A stretch of 21,379 nucleotides of DNA from IMG/VR virus record IMGVR_UViG_3300006789_000218, positions 1 to 21,379 of that record; one strand, given 5' to 3'. A model generated the notes under the pieces. The model ran no database searches. It was not told where the DNA came from and saw nothing but the letters and a program-made list of their open reading frames with translations. Positions 12,816-20,899 of this stretch are shown here, piece by piece (position 1 is the stretch's first letter; each line of letters starts with the position of its first letter). The DNA is from a virus. The position numbers and the translations under genes were made by a program.

Positions 12816-12945
12816 CTGAACTGCTCTAGGCCTCATTATTTAAAGATATTTGCAACAAGTTCAGTTGCAGAGCGGGGACACATAAAATTGTGCGCTATAG
12901 TGTCCAGAGCAGTCTCATAGCAAGTTAGTGGTTTTTCGTGCTATG
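12816..12945 (+). ncRNA. Structured RNA between the SF2 helicase and the zinc-ribbon gene
   Basis: The 205-nt gap has no gene but an ordered set of helices. A closing stem ACTGCTCT (12820-12827) with AGAGCAGT (12906-12913) encloses TGCAAC-AAGTTCA-GTTGCA (12851-12869) and GGACAC/GTGTCC (12876-12881 with 12900-12905); the last abuts the closing stem directly. A third hairpin, CATAGCA/TGCTATG (12916-12922 with 12939-12945), follows. The loop AGTTCA can also pair with TGAACT (12817-12822), giving a pseudoknot or a switch because that segment overlaps the closing stem by 3 nt. GATATTTG at 12845-12852 is a one-mismatch -7 box, so transcription could also start inside. No T run follows. Candidate riboregulator, cis element or small RNA. 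Confidence 0.55.
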
Positions 12946-12989
12946 TAGACAGTCTCCTTAACTTAATTATTAACCTAAAATCAAATGTT

Positions 12990-13226
12990 ATGTCATATGA
13001 TAACTGGAAACTCGCATCACCTGATGACGAGGGACCCCATTTAGTAAGCCCTTGCTGTGGCGATGAATACAGCGAAAAAGACTTTATTACAGAAATGGGA
13101 GAACAGTATATATGTAATAAATGTAATGAACTGTTTGATTACCCTGAAGAAGATCATGAGCATGCAGATAGAATGCGTGAAAATGCTCTAGAGGATCGGA
13201 TGGATGAAGATAGACTCGAAAAATGA
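12990..13226 (+). CDS. Small zinc-ribbon protein, 78 aa
   Basis: A 78-residue acidic protein with a treble-clef/zinc-ribbon pattern: PCCGDEY (C22, C23) and CNKC (C42, C45). The C-terminal third is very acidic and helical (EEDHEHADRMRENALEDRMDEDRLEK). Zinc ribbons of this size are common in phage replication regions and usually bind nucleic acids or a polymerase partner; the acidic tail favours a protein partner. Its stop overlaps the next start by 4 nt (ATGA), indicating coupled translation. Confidence 0.7.
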   Translation: MSYDNWKLASPDDEGPHLVSPCCGDEYSEKDFITEMGEQYICNKCNELFDYPEEDHEHADRMRENALEDRMDEDRLEK

Positions 13227-13663
13227 AAACTATAGTTGAAGCAAAACAGCACTTAAGAGATAATTTTAAAAAAGGTACTGAATGTCCTTGTTGTGGTAAG
13301 TATGTAAAAGCATATAAAAGAAAATTAAATTCTGGTATAGCTAGAGCATTAATACTTATGTATAGACTAGGAGCATATAATAGTAAATATATTCATGTGC
13401 AAAATGAATTTGCTAAATTAAAATTAAGAGCAACAACTATGGATTATGCATATGCTGAAAAATGGAAATTAATAAATGATGGTGATGATATAGGAACTTG
13501 GACTTTAACACAAAGAGGTGTTCAATTTGTGTTAGGCCAAACATTTTTACCTGATCATTGTTTAGTTTATAATGGCAATGTATATAGTTGGAGTGATGAT
13601 TTAGTAAATATTACAACTGCTCTAACAAATTCATTTAATTATGATGAATTAATGACCCTTTAA
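13223..13663 (+). CDS. Zinc-knuckle phage protein, 146 aa
   Basis: A 146-aa protein whose N-terminus holds one CPCCGKYVKAYKRKLN segment (Cys 21-24 region) followed by a helical part resembling a winged helix (about residues 37-105, ending WTLTQRGVQFVLG). Similar 'CPCCG...YKRKL' proteins are widespread in phages but, as far as I know, of undetermined function. A DNA-binding role is plausible because of the zinc knuckle and helical domain. It is translationally coupled (4-nt overlap) to the zinc ribbon upstream. Confidence 0.7.
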   Translation: MKTIVEAKQHLRDNFKKGTECPCCGKYVKAYKRKLNSGIARALILMYRLGAYNSKYIHVQNEFAKLKLRATTMDYAYAEKWKLINDGDDIGTWTLTQRGVQFVLGQTFLPDHCLVYNGNVYSWSDDLVNITTALTNSFNYDELMTL

Positions 13664-13674
13664 AATTTAATATT

Positions 13675-13863
13675 ATGTCGAAAAAGAAAGCAAGAGAGGT
13701 TTGTAAAAATCTCTATCGTACTATCATAAATATGAAGCCTACACCTATGGTTCATAATAATGAGATGTTTCAAGATCTTCCCGTACGTCCAAGTAAAGAA
13801 ATTTTTAAAGGGCTATATAATAAACTCGTTAAAAAATATGGATTTCGAAGAAGACAGTTATGA
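13675..13863 (+). CDS. Unknown 62-aa basic protein
   Basis: A 62-residue strongly basic protein (MSKKKAREVCKNLYRT ... LVKKYGFRRRQL) lying 11 nt after the preceding gene. Helical, with no recognised motif. Charge suggests nucleic-acid binding. Its last 26 nt overlap the next gene in another frame. Confidence 0.55.
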   Translation: MSKKKAREVCKNLYRTIINMKPTPMVHNNEMFQDLPVRPSKEIFKGLYNKLVKKYGFRRRQL

Positions 13864-14032
13864 AAAAGCTGTGAGAATATACGGCTCACAAGCTGAAGTA
13901 CAAGTCGTTGAAGATGTATTCTTTGATGATGATGGTCATGGTTATGTAACGACGCAAGTCATTGGTAATCATACTATTACAACGTATAAAAAGAAGAAGA
14001 AAGGTAAGAAAAAGTTAGTATATAAGCTATAA
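13838..14032 (+). CDS. Unknown 64-aa protein
   Basis: A 64-residue protein starting MDFEEDSYEKAVRIYG at 13838. The frame is open upstream to an ATG at 13760, but that would overlap the previous gene by over 100 nt, so the later start is preferred. A short acidic centre (VEDVFFDDDGHG) leads to a Lys-rich C-terminus (KKKKKGKKKLVYKL). It is not a recognised family. The overlap begins just after an A-run (TTAAAAAATATGG), so a programmed +1 frameshift fusion to the 62-aa protein is conceivable but unproven. Confidence 0.5.
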   Translation: MDFEEDSYEKAVRIYGSQAEVQVVEDVFFDDDGHGYVTTQVIGNHTITTYKKKKKGKKKLVYKL

Positions 14033-14038
14033 TTTTCT

Positions 14039-14046
14039 TATATTTG
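14039..14046 (+). promoter_or_regulatory. Bacteroidota-type -7 box
   Basis: TATATTTG matches TAnnTTTG and sits 22 nt upstream of the ATG at 14069, in the 36-nt gap between genes. Expected start near 14053. A -33 element is not clear. It may give the replication genes downstream an internal promoter. Confidence 0.5.
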
Positions 14047-14068
14047 TAAACCGTTTAAAAGCCTGCCT

Positions 14069-14656
14069 ATGAATGTAGAAATCAACGTTCCGGGACTCAT
14101 CAAAAATAAGTTAACAGCATCACAATACGTGATGTTGTTGCTTTTATTTGAAGGGAACACAGAACTATTTGTAAATTATGCAAACCTATATGGATTTGCA
14201 CAAAAGGAAATACAAGGCTTAGTTGATCAAGGATATGTATTATCTTGTGACCCTAAGAATCCTTTAACTTGTATAACAATAGCTAGAGATAAAGTAAGAA
14301 GCTTAATAGGAATAGAAGAATCATATTTCACTGAATTATTTAATACATATCCATTAAAAGTATCCGATGGTCGTTCAGTTAGAATGTTAAGACCCTCTAG
14401 TTTATCAGCTAAAGCAGCAAAAGTATGTAAGGAAAAATATGATCGTTTTATTAAAGGTAATCTTATTAAACATAAACATGTTATAGAGTGTTTAGAGAAA
14501 GAATTACAATTAAGAAAACGAGGTGGAAACTTACAATATATGCATGCCCTAGAAACTTATATTAATAAGAATGCTTGGGAGAACTATGCTGGGTTATTGG
14601 ATACCGAGACAACAATCCAAGCACAGGATACAAAATACGGACAAGATTTAATTTAA
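14069..14656 (+). CDS. Putative helicase-adjacent replication protein, 195 aa
   Basis: A 195-residue protein of no named family that I can confirm. The N-terminal ~75 residues look like a winged helix (LTASQYVMLLLLFEG ... EIQGLVDQGYV). The C-terminal part is helical and basic (SAKAAKVCKEKYDRFI, YMHALETYINKNAWENY). It lies directly upstream (2 nt) of the DnaB-like helicase. Phage helicase loaders and origin-binding proteins often occupy this position, so an initiation or helicase-loading role is a reasonable inference, not a demonstrated one. A promoter box precedes it. Confidence 0.65.
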   Translation: MNVEINVPGLIKNKLTASQYVMLLLLFEGNTELFVNYANLYGFAQKEIQGLVDQGYVLSCDPKNPLTCITIARDKVRSLIGIEESYFTELFNTYPLKVSDGRSVRMLRPSSLSAKAAKVCKEKYDRFIKGNLIKHKHVIECLEKELQLRKRGGNLQYMHALETYINKNAWENYAGLLDTETTIQAQDTKYGQDLI

Positions 14657-14658
14657 TT

Positions 14659-15642
14659 ATGGAAAATAAAAATAAACCAAGCTTATACTATAAAAGTATA
14701 GCAAAAGCAACGCATGATGCTGTACAATATATAGATCAGCGTCGTCAAGGACTTATAAAGTCTTTAAGAACTCCATGGTCTAAATATAATCATGTGAGTA
14801 TGGATGGAATAGAGTGGAACACTATACATACTATAGCGGGTATGTCTGGAAGTGGTAAAACTGCTATTATAAATCAATTAGAAACAGAACTATTTAAATT
14901 AAATCCTGATGAAAACTTTGCTGTACTTTCATTTAACTTTGAGATGCTAGCGCGTCAGTTAGTTAGTAGAAAGCTTTCAAATGAGTTGAATATGACTACT
15001 AGACAATTACATAGTGGTATAGATGGATTTAGTCTTTATGATGCTGAATTTTATAAAGTATTAACTGCTCAGAAAGAATTTAATAAACTTCCTATTTACT
15101 ATGTAGAAATGCCTGGTACTGTAGAGTTAATTAAAAATACTATTGAGAAATTTGTAAATGAAGCTTTTAATGTAGAGAGAGGAATCGTTGTTATGTTAGA
15201 TCATACTATATTAGTACGTGGTAAACAAGGTGAAATGGAACGATTAGTTCTTGTTGAACTTATGATTATGGCGAACTCATTAAAGAAAAGATTTAAAATA
15301 GCTTTTGTATTTCTATCTCAATTAAATAGAGAAATTGAATCTGCTGATAGAGTAACAGAACCGTCTCAACAATTTCCTAAGAAAAAGGATTTGTTTGGTG
15401 GTGATTCTGTATTCATGTTTTCGGATTTAGTTATGGTATCTATGAACCCTGAACAATTAGGGATGGATACTTATGGAGCTAAAGCATGGCCTACAGCTGG
15501 TGCTTTATTCTGGCATTTCATTAAAGTAAGAGAGGGACAACCTTGTATTGCTAAAATGAAAAATGAACTTAAGTATAATCGTGTAGTTGATTTCCCAAAA
15601 GAAGTTAATTACCAATTAAAAATTGAAACAGATGGCAAATAA
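14659..15642 (+). CDS. DnaB-like replicative helicase (RecA-fold domain only)
   Basis: A 327-aa hexameric-type helicase that unwinds the fork 5'-3'. Walker A is GMSGSGKT (61-68). The DnaB motif 1a appears as FNFEM (92-96, Glu95), Walker B is VVMLDH (D181) and the H4-type motif is LSQLNREIE (219-227). The C-terminal part (WHFIKVREGQ) matches the DnaB arginine-finger region in position. The N-terminal DnaG-interacting domain is absent: it is shorter than DnaB (~470 aa), so it may use a separate primase contact. The ATG at 14659 is chosen over an upstream in-frame ATG at 14575 because that extension overlaps the previous gene by 82 nt. It is coupled to the next gene by an 11-nt overlap. Confidence 0.9.
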   Translation: MENKNKPSLYYKSIAKATHDAVQYIDQRRQGLIKSLRTPWSKYNHVSMDGIEWNTIHTIAGMSGSGKTAIINQLETELFKLNPDENFAVLSFNFEMLARQLVSRKLSNELNMTTRQLHSGIDGFSLYDAEFYKVLTAQKEFNKLPIYYVEMPGTVELIKNTIEKFVNEAFNVERGIVVMLDHTILVRGKQGEMERLVLVELMIMANSLKKRFKIAFVFLSQLNREIESADRVTEPSQQFPKKKDLFGGDSVFMFSDLVMVSMNPEQLGMDTYGAKAWPTAGALFWHFIKVREGQPCIAKMKNELKYNRVVDFPKEVNYQLKIETDGK

Positions 15643-16057
15643 AATATATAACACAACAAATACGACTTTAGGGAATCATGTAAAAGAAGTAATATTTGAA
15701 ACAGAATTACCTCCAGCTGAAGGGTATGACAAATCTGTACGTGAATTATTAGATTTAGCTTATGAAATAGAAACAGCAAAACGCCCTGGATATACATTAG
15801 ATAGTCCAGATGTTTTAGCTAATTTTAAGAAAGCAGCTGAAATGACTGGATGTACACCTATGCAAGCCTGGGGAGCATACTTTTATAAGCATGTAGCAGC
15901 AATCTTAAGTTATGCTAAAGATCCGAATATAGAACAAGCAGAACCATTAGATGGTAGATTTGCTGATGCTATAAACTATTTAAAATTAGGATTTCATATG
16001 CTACAAGAAGAAAAACTAGAACAAGAAATTAATAACCAACAAAAATTACCTTTTTAA
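15632..16057 (+). CDS. DUF1599/MazG-like nucleotide-associated protein (tentative)
   Basis: A 141-aa helical protein. The core VLANFKKAAEMTGCTPMQAWGAYFYKHVAAIL (about residues 57-88) resembles the DUF1599-type phage proteins tentatively linked to nucleotide modification or dNTP pyrophosphatase-like activity; I am not certain of the family. The C-terminus ends QQKLPF, close to the SSB-type tip DLPF/DIPF that binds replication proteins. The start is the ATG at 15632, inside the last codons of the helicase (11-nt overlap). It is followed after 1 nt by the Sak4-like ATPase. Confidence 0.6.
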   Translation: MANKIYNTTNTTLGNHVKEVIFETELPPAEGYDKSVRELLDLAYEIETAKRPGYTLDSPDVLANFKKAAEMTGCTPMQAWGAYFYKHVAAILSYAKDPNIEQAEPLDGRFADAINYLKLGFHMLQEEKLEQEINNQQKLPF

Positions 16058-16058
16058 T

Positions 16059-16730
16059 ATGGCAAATTTAGTAATTATTTGTGGAAAGTCTGGATCAGGC
16101 AAATCCACAAGCGGGAGTAATCTCGACCCAAAAAAAACTCTTTGGTTGAACTGTGATCAAAAAGCACTACCTATTAAAGGATGGAAAAAGAACTATAGTA
16201 AAGAAAATAAAAACTATGCAACTGCTTCTAACCTTGTAGATATTGTAAATACACTCAAAGCTATACCAGAGAAAGCAAAGCACATCAAGACTATTGTGAT
16301 TGATACCATTAACAGAGTAATGACTGATAAAGTAATGGGAGAAAGACACATTAAAGGTTTTGAAAAATGGGCTAGCTTATCAGGTGGTATATATGATATA
16401 TTCACGGTCATAAACCAAGTTATACCTGATGATGTTGATGTATTTGTATTATCGCATTCCGATGAGGGATATACTGATATGGGAGCACAATATCGTAAAG
16501 TGATGACAGCTGGTAAACAGTTAGACAAGATTGTTTTAGAATCTATGTCGAGTATAGTATTATTTACACACATTGAATCAGATGGTAAAGGTAAGAATGA
16601 ATATTTCTTCCAGACACAAACAGATGGGGTATCGACTGCAAAGTCACCTGCTGGGATGTTTGAAGACTACCAAATACCTAATGATTTACAAATGGTAAAG
16701 GATACTATGTTTAAGTATTATAATGAATAA
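16059..16730 (+). CDS. Sak4-like RecA-fold ATPase (putative single-strand annealing protein)
   Basis: A 223-aa P-loop protein. Walker A is GKSGSGKST (9-17) and Walker B is TIVIDTINRV (78-87, Asp82). A sensor-like strand VFVLSHSDEG (127-136) follows. Size and motifs fit the AAA_24/Sak4 group of phage recombinases, which anneal or exchange single strands and typically work with a phage SSB; an SSB-like gene follows 31 nt downstream, which supports this. Replication-module position, between the DnaB-like helicase and primase, also fits. An alternative is another AAA_24 ATPase of unknown role. Confidence 0.75.
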   Translation: MANLVIICGKSGSGKSTSGSNLDPKKTLWLNCDQKALPIKGWKKNYSKENKNYATASNLVDIVNTLKAIPEKAKHIKTIVIDTINRVMTDKVMGERHIKGFEKWASLSGGIYDIFTVINQVIPDDVDVFVLSHSDEGYTDMGAQYRKVMTAGKQLDKIVLESMSSIVLFTHIESDGKGKNEYFFQTQTDGVSTAKSPAGMFEDYQIPNDLQMVKDTMFKYYNE

Positions 16731-16761
16731 AAGTGAAGTTTAATTAAATTAATTTAAAATT

Positions 16762-17337
16762 ATGAGTATGTATCAAATTAACCAGAAGGTTAAATCAGAG
16801 GGCTCGTCAGCCAAAGTATTTCCATTAGGAATTAGTGAAAATGCAGAAATGACAAATGTAAGTATGGAAACTGCTTCTAACGGAAATAGTTTCTTGAAGT
16901 TTTCTTTTACAGCACCAGATGGTTCTGCTTTAAGTCATTTAGAATGGCCTATTGATGTGAACAACGAGGGATGGGAAAAGAAAGCGCAATCTCAAATGAA
17001 GAGAGTAAAGCATATTATGACCAAATTCTTAGATGAGGATAAGGCTGTAGTAAATGCACAAGATTTCGAAGGATTCTGTCAACAAGTTATTGCATTATTA
17101 GGTAATAGCTATGTAGGTAAGAAAATGAGAGTTAAAACTGTTTATAGTTATAACAATTATGTTTCTATTCCTAAGTATGTTCCATTCTTAGAAGATATGA
17201 ATGTTGAGAAGACTAGACTTCAAATCACTAACTTCGATAAGATGGAAAAAGATGAAGCGGAAAACCCTTCAAATTTAACAACTACTGCACCAGCTAATGG
17301 TGTAGCAGCGGAGCCTGCGTCTGATTTACCATTTTAG
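16762..17337 (+). CDS. SSB-like protein with DLPF tip
   Basis: A 191-aa protein. The N-terminal ~140 residues have alternating beta-type segments (FLKFSFTAPDG, MRVKTVYSYNNYVSIPKYVPF) compatible with an OB fold. A flexible Asn/Thr/Ala/Pro-rich linker (about 160-185) follows, and the chain ends PASDLPF, the acidic C-terminal tip by which bacterial SSB recruits partners. It lies downstream of the Sak4-like ATPase and upstream of primase. The family is not proven by sequence motif alone, but length, linker, tip and neighbourhood make single-stranded DNA binding the best call. Confidence 0.65.
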   Translation: MSMYQINQKVKSEGSSAKVFPLGISENAEMTNVSMETASNGNSFLKFSFTAPDGSALSHLEWPIDVNNEGWEKKAQSQMKRVKHIMTKFLDEDKAVVNAQDFEGFCQQVIALLGNSYVGKKMRVKTVYSYNNYVSIPKYVPFLEDMNVEKTRLQITNFDKMEKDEAENPSNLTTTAPANGVAAEPASDLPF

Positions 17338-17349
17338 GTAATCGGATAT

Positions 17350-17411
17350 AGATAGGGGGGAGGTTACTAGAGACGAAGTAATATATGTACGTACACCCTC
17401 CCCTCTTATCT
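17350..17411 (+). promoter_or_regulatory. Strong G-rich hairpin in the primase leader
   Basis: AGATAGGGGGGAGG (17350-17363) pairs with the C-rich stretch at 17396-17411, with two G-U pairs and one bulged C, around a loop that holds a second small stem TTACT/AGTAA. It ends 7 nt before the primase ATG and lacks a T run. It could block or control translation of the primase, or be a protein-binding or origin element. Confidence 0.6.
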
Positions 17412-17418
17412 ATTTACA

Positions 17419-18432
17419 ATGGAATCCCCATATAAGATAACACTTTCTTTAACTAAAGACCATATCCTAGATAAAATTAGCCAATATCAAATATTTAGCT
17501 ACTATGTAGGATGTGATTTTAAGTCTGGAGTTGTAATGAATAGTCCGCTCCGACAAGATGATAAACCAAGCTTTTCCATCTTTACTGATCGTAAAGGTAC
17601 TCTGAGATTTAAAGATTTCGGTAATGGAGATACTGGTGATGCGTTTACATTTATTCAAACCCTATTTGGATGTGATTTTTATTCTGCGTTAGTTAGAATA
17701 AATGAAGATTTCAAATTAGACTTAATGTATAATAAAAAGAATGTTGTTGTTAAACCGTTTGATGGTTTTAAAACTGCAATCAAAGAGTTAAAATTTGATG
17801 CTAAGAAAACTATTGGTGTAAAGACGCAACCATTAACTTTTATAGATAAACATTATTGGGGACAATATGGTATAACAGAAGAAATTCTTAAATATTATAA
17901 TGTCTTTTCATGTAAATGTGTATTTATAGGAGAGAATGTAGTAGGCTATTATAAGAATAATGATCCAATTTATGGTTATTTATTCTATAAGGATAGTGTA
18001 TATACATGGAAAATTTACCGTCCGCTATGTCTTACGGGACATAAATGGATGAGTAATACTAATCGAACTATCTTTCAAGGTTGGGATCAATTACCTGAAA
18101 GAGGAGAGTTCATTATTATAACGAAGTCACTAAAAGATGTAATGGTTCTTAGGAGCCTTGGATTCATTAGTGCTGCGTTGCAGAATGAGATTACTAGTAT
18201 TAAAGATACTGTAGCCCGAGAGTTATATGAAAGATTTAATAAGATATATATATTAAATGATTTTGATTTAACCGGTGTTAAGGGAGCTAACAATCTTAAA
18301 AAGAAATATGGTTTTAAACCTATATTCTTACAAGATTTTAGTAACCGGAACAATGGCTTTAAAGATATTTCTGATTTTAGGAAAGATCATACTGCTGAAC
18401 AAAGTAAAAATAAAATAAATAAACTGATATGA
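17419..18432 (+). CDS. DnaG-type Toprim primase with a cysteine-free zinc-finger fold
   Basis: A 337-aa primase-like protein that would lay down RNA primers for replication. Residues ~28-85 align in pattern with the DnaG CHC2 finger: PSFSIF (50-55), FKDFGNG (64-70) and GDAFTFIQ (73-80) are in place, but the CHC2 metal ligands are replaced (NSPLRQ for CPFH; DFGNG for CxxCG), so no zinc site remains. The Toprim part has FIIITKSLKDVMVLRSLG (231-248), where the usual catalytic Glu (VxEGxxD) is Lys/Ser, and the intact DxD, NDFDLTG (D281, D283). It resembles primase-like proteins of some Bacteroidota phages. Activity could be reduced or use another acidic residue. It overlaps rIIA by 4 nt. Confidence 0.8.
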   Translation: MESPYKITLSLTKDHILDKISQYQIFSYYVGCDFKSGVVMNSPLRQDDKPSFSIFTDRKGTLRFKDFGNGDTGDAFTFIQTLFGCDFYSALVRINEDFKLDLMYNKKNVVVKPFDGFKTAIKELKFDAKKTIGVKTQPLTFIDKHYWGQYGITEEILKYYNVFSCKCVFIGENVVGYYKNNDPIYGYLFYKDSVYTWKIYRPLCLTGHKWMSNTNRTIFQGWDQLPERGEFIIITKSLKDVMVLRSLGFISAALQNEITSIKDTVARELYERFNKIYILNDFDLTGVKGANNLKKKYGFKPIFLQDFSNRNNGFKDISDFRKDHTAEQSKNKINKLI

Positions 18433-20882
18433 AAATAGAAAGAGAACATGTAGTCGATGAACTCATCGGCGATGTTAAAACCAATAAATTTAAAATTGGT
18501 GAAGATTCAATGGGAATTATAATAGACTCATTGATTAACTTATATTCTGATCCTATTGGTTCTATTGTAAGAGAGGTAACATCTAATTGTTATGACGCGC
18601 ATCGTGAGAAAGATCTCAAGATAAAAAAAGTCATACCATTAACAGATGAAGATGATCCTAAATGGTTTCATCCCTCTAGTAAAAAACCACAAATAGAATT
18701 TCAGGAAGAGAATATCCTTTTAGGTGTAGGTAATGCCTTTTTATTCCGTGATTTCGGAGTAGGTCTAAGTAAAAAACGAGTAGAAGAAATTTATACTCTC
18801 TTTGGTAATTCAACTAAAAGAGATAATAATCATCAAATTGGTGGTTTTGGAATTGGTGCTAAGTCTCCATTTTCATACACTGATACTTTTTATATTATAA
18901 GTAAACATAATGGTAAAATGTTTAGTTATATGTTATATAGAGGTAATGATGCATTTCATATGGATTTGTTAAAAACAACAAATACTACTGAATTGAATTC
19001 TACAGAAGTTATTATTCCACTAGGACAGGAAGACTCATGGAGAGATATTAAAAACTTTGCTAAAGCTATAAATAATCAGTTAATGTATTTTACAGATTTA
19101 GAGTTTATAAATATCGAGGAGGGAACTGGCAGAGACATAAAGCTAGCTACTCCGGATTATGAAGATGATGATGTATGTATAGATTTGTCTCAACAGAATT
19201 CAGGAGATGATTCAGATATTCATCTAATGGTGGGTAGAGTTAGGTATCCTCTTAATTATAATCAAATAGACTCGAACGTAATATGGGATACAGAAAGAAT
19301 TCCTTGCGCTATTAAATTTGATGTAGGTGAATTAGATTTGGTTCCTAGTAGAGAAGCAATTCGATACACGGATAAAACTAAGGATGCTATTAAAGATAAG
19401 ATTCTATTAATTCAGAGAAACTTTAAAGCTGATTGTGAAGTTGAATTAGCAAGTGCAGAGAATATGGTTGTTTGGTTAAAACAAGCATCTGCATTAGTAA
19501 GTAATTCTAGGCATAGTTGGAGACGAGAATTTAATTCAATCTTTCATGTTAAATCATATTTAGCAAAATTAAAAGAGAAGAAATCTATTGCGTGTAATTT
19601 ACATGGTGTTGAATTATCTAGAAGTTTGTTAGATGATGAGAATAGAAATTTAATGTTTACAGGTTTCACTGTTAACACAGTTAGACGTGTAATGGATAGT
19701 AATTATGTAGGAGGTTATAAATTAAGTAAATCTAAACCTGATATAGAAGATTTCATTAAATTACCCATACTCTTTCAACAGCAGTCTGATCCTTCAGGTG
19801 ATGATCCTCGAAAGGTTTTCTTAAAAACTAAAGATTTTCATTTATTATCTAAATCGGATTTTGAAGACGGTTTTATTCAAATTAGAAGAGATTTTGCTAT
19901 TAATGATAAACATTTTCAAGCAGAAAGAAATCTATTTAATACTACCGTGAGAGAAGACGAACAGATAGTAAAGGATTTTGAAAGTATGACTACTCTATTA
20001 TCTCATTGTAAGTTAGTTGATTATGAGAAAATTGATATGTCTGATGCAGAAGATATGGAAGATACTATAGGATCTTACGAATCTGAAGCTGAAAGGCGCA
20101 AAAGGCTTGGTAAAGCTTTTCTTAGACGAATTTATTTTAAAGATAGATATGGTAAACGTGATAAAATTGCATTTAGTAATGATGAATATCATATCCATGA
20201 TTTAGAAAAATATGTCGATGACGGTGGTATTGTTATTTGGGGAAACTCAGCTGACGCAGCATTATTGCAACAGGTAGCTGCTGCATGTGAACAAGCAGGA
20301 AAATTTCCAGATATGTCTGGATATGGTAAAAGCTCTTTAGATATACAGAGCTTTCCTGTGGTAATTATTAAAGTAGCTGCTACTCTCAATAAACAAATGA
20401 CTAAATTTATTAACGTTAAAGAAATGTTTAAAATGAAACATCCAATTTTAACAAACTGGCATACAGCTAAAATGACTAGAATAGATACTGATGATGTATA
20501 TTTCTTTTCTTGTTTTCAAAAGTTAAATTCTGATTTATATTATAAATGGAAAGAGCTTAAAGAAAATCATGAAAATAATTATAAGCAATTTCATTACTTA
20601 AGTAGAGTTGATGAAGATCAAATGGCTAGCTTATGTAAAGAAACTGATTGTACTAATCATAGAATGGTAAGTAATTTAAAAAATCTCGTAAGTTATTCAG
20701 AGAATTTAGAATTACTTAAGCATCTTGAGTTCGCTCAGAATGATACTTGTTCTCATAGTAATATACCTTCTAAAGAAGTTTTTCTAGCATTAAGAGAATA
20801 TCTTAGATTCAAGGGTAAAGCTGTAGTAAAGTTTAAAATTCAAAAAAAGAAAGAGGTGGAGGAGCCTCAAAGTACTAATTAA
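18429..20882 (+). CDS. rIIA: rIIA-like protein with GHKL ATPase domain
   Basis: An 817-aa protein with an N-terminal GHKL (Hsp90/gyrase B/histidine kinase) ATPase domain, as in T4 rIIA. N-box: REVTSNCYDAH (E49, N53, D56). G1: FRDFGVGLS (D108, G110, G112). G2 lid: GGFGIGAKSPFSY (138-150). The remainder is a long helical, charged region with no recognisable motifs, ending in a Lys-rich tail. rIIA/rIIB localise at the membrane in T4 and protect against exclusion by prophages (rex); that role is inferred here from homology of domain and pairing. It is coupled to the primase by a 4-nt overlap and lies 17 nt upstream of the rIIB-like gene. Confidence 0.88.
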   Translation: MKIEREHVVDELIGDVKTNKFKIGEDSMGIIIDSLINLYSDPIGSIVREVTSNCYDAHREKDLKIKKVIPLTDEDDPKWFHPSSKKPQIEFQEENILLGVGNAFLFRDFGVGLSKKRVEEIYTLFGNSTKRDNNHQIGGFGIGAKSPFSYTDTFYIISKHNGKMFSYMLYRGNDAFHMDLLKTTNTTELNSTEVIIPLGQEDSWRDIKNFAKAINNQLMYFTDLEFINIEEGTGRDIKLATPDYEDDDVCIDLSQQNSGDDSDIHLMVGRVRYPLNYNQIDSNVIWDTERIPCAIKFDVGELDLVPSREAIRYTDKTKDAIKDKILLIQRNFKADCEVELASAENMVVWLKQASALVSNSRHSWRREFNSIFHVKSYLAKLKEKKSIACNLHGVELSRSLLDDENRNLMFTGFTVNTVRRVMDSNYVGGYKLSKSKPDIEDFIKLPILFQQQSDPSGDDPRKVFLKTKDFHLLSKSDFEDGFIQIRRDFAINDKHFQAERNLFNTTVREDEQIVKDFESMTTLLSHCKLVDYEKIDMSDAEDMEDTIGSYESEAERRKRLGKAFLRRIYFKDRYGKRDKIAFSNDEYHIHDLEKYVDDGGIVIWGNSADAALLQQVAAACEQAGKFPDMSGYGKSSLDIQSFPVVIIKVAATLNKQMTKFINVKEMFKMKHPILTNWHTAKMTRIDTDDVYFFSCFQKLNSDLYYKWKELKENHENNYKQFHYLSRVDEDQMASLCKETDCTNHRMVSNLKNLVSYSENLELLKHLEFAQNDTCSHSNIPSKEVFLALREYLRFKGKAVVKFKIQKKKEVEEPQSTN

Positions 20883-20887
20883 ATTAA

Positions 20888-20895
20888 TATATTTG
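20888..20895 (+). promoter_or_regulatory. Bacteroidota-type -7 box immediately before rIIB
   Basis: TATATTTG matches TAnnTTTG. The ATG is only 5 nt downstream of it, so transcription from it would give an essentially leaderless or very short-leader rIIB mRNA. Could also be coincidence in AT-rich sequence. Confidence 0.4.
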
Positions 20896-20899
20896 TAAA

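Noticed and set aside
14575-14658. Upstream ATG for the DnaB-like helicase
   Set aside because: It would overlap the previous gene by 82 nt and adds no conserved domain; the ATG at 14659 follows that gene's stop by 2 nt.
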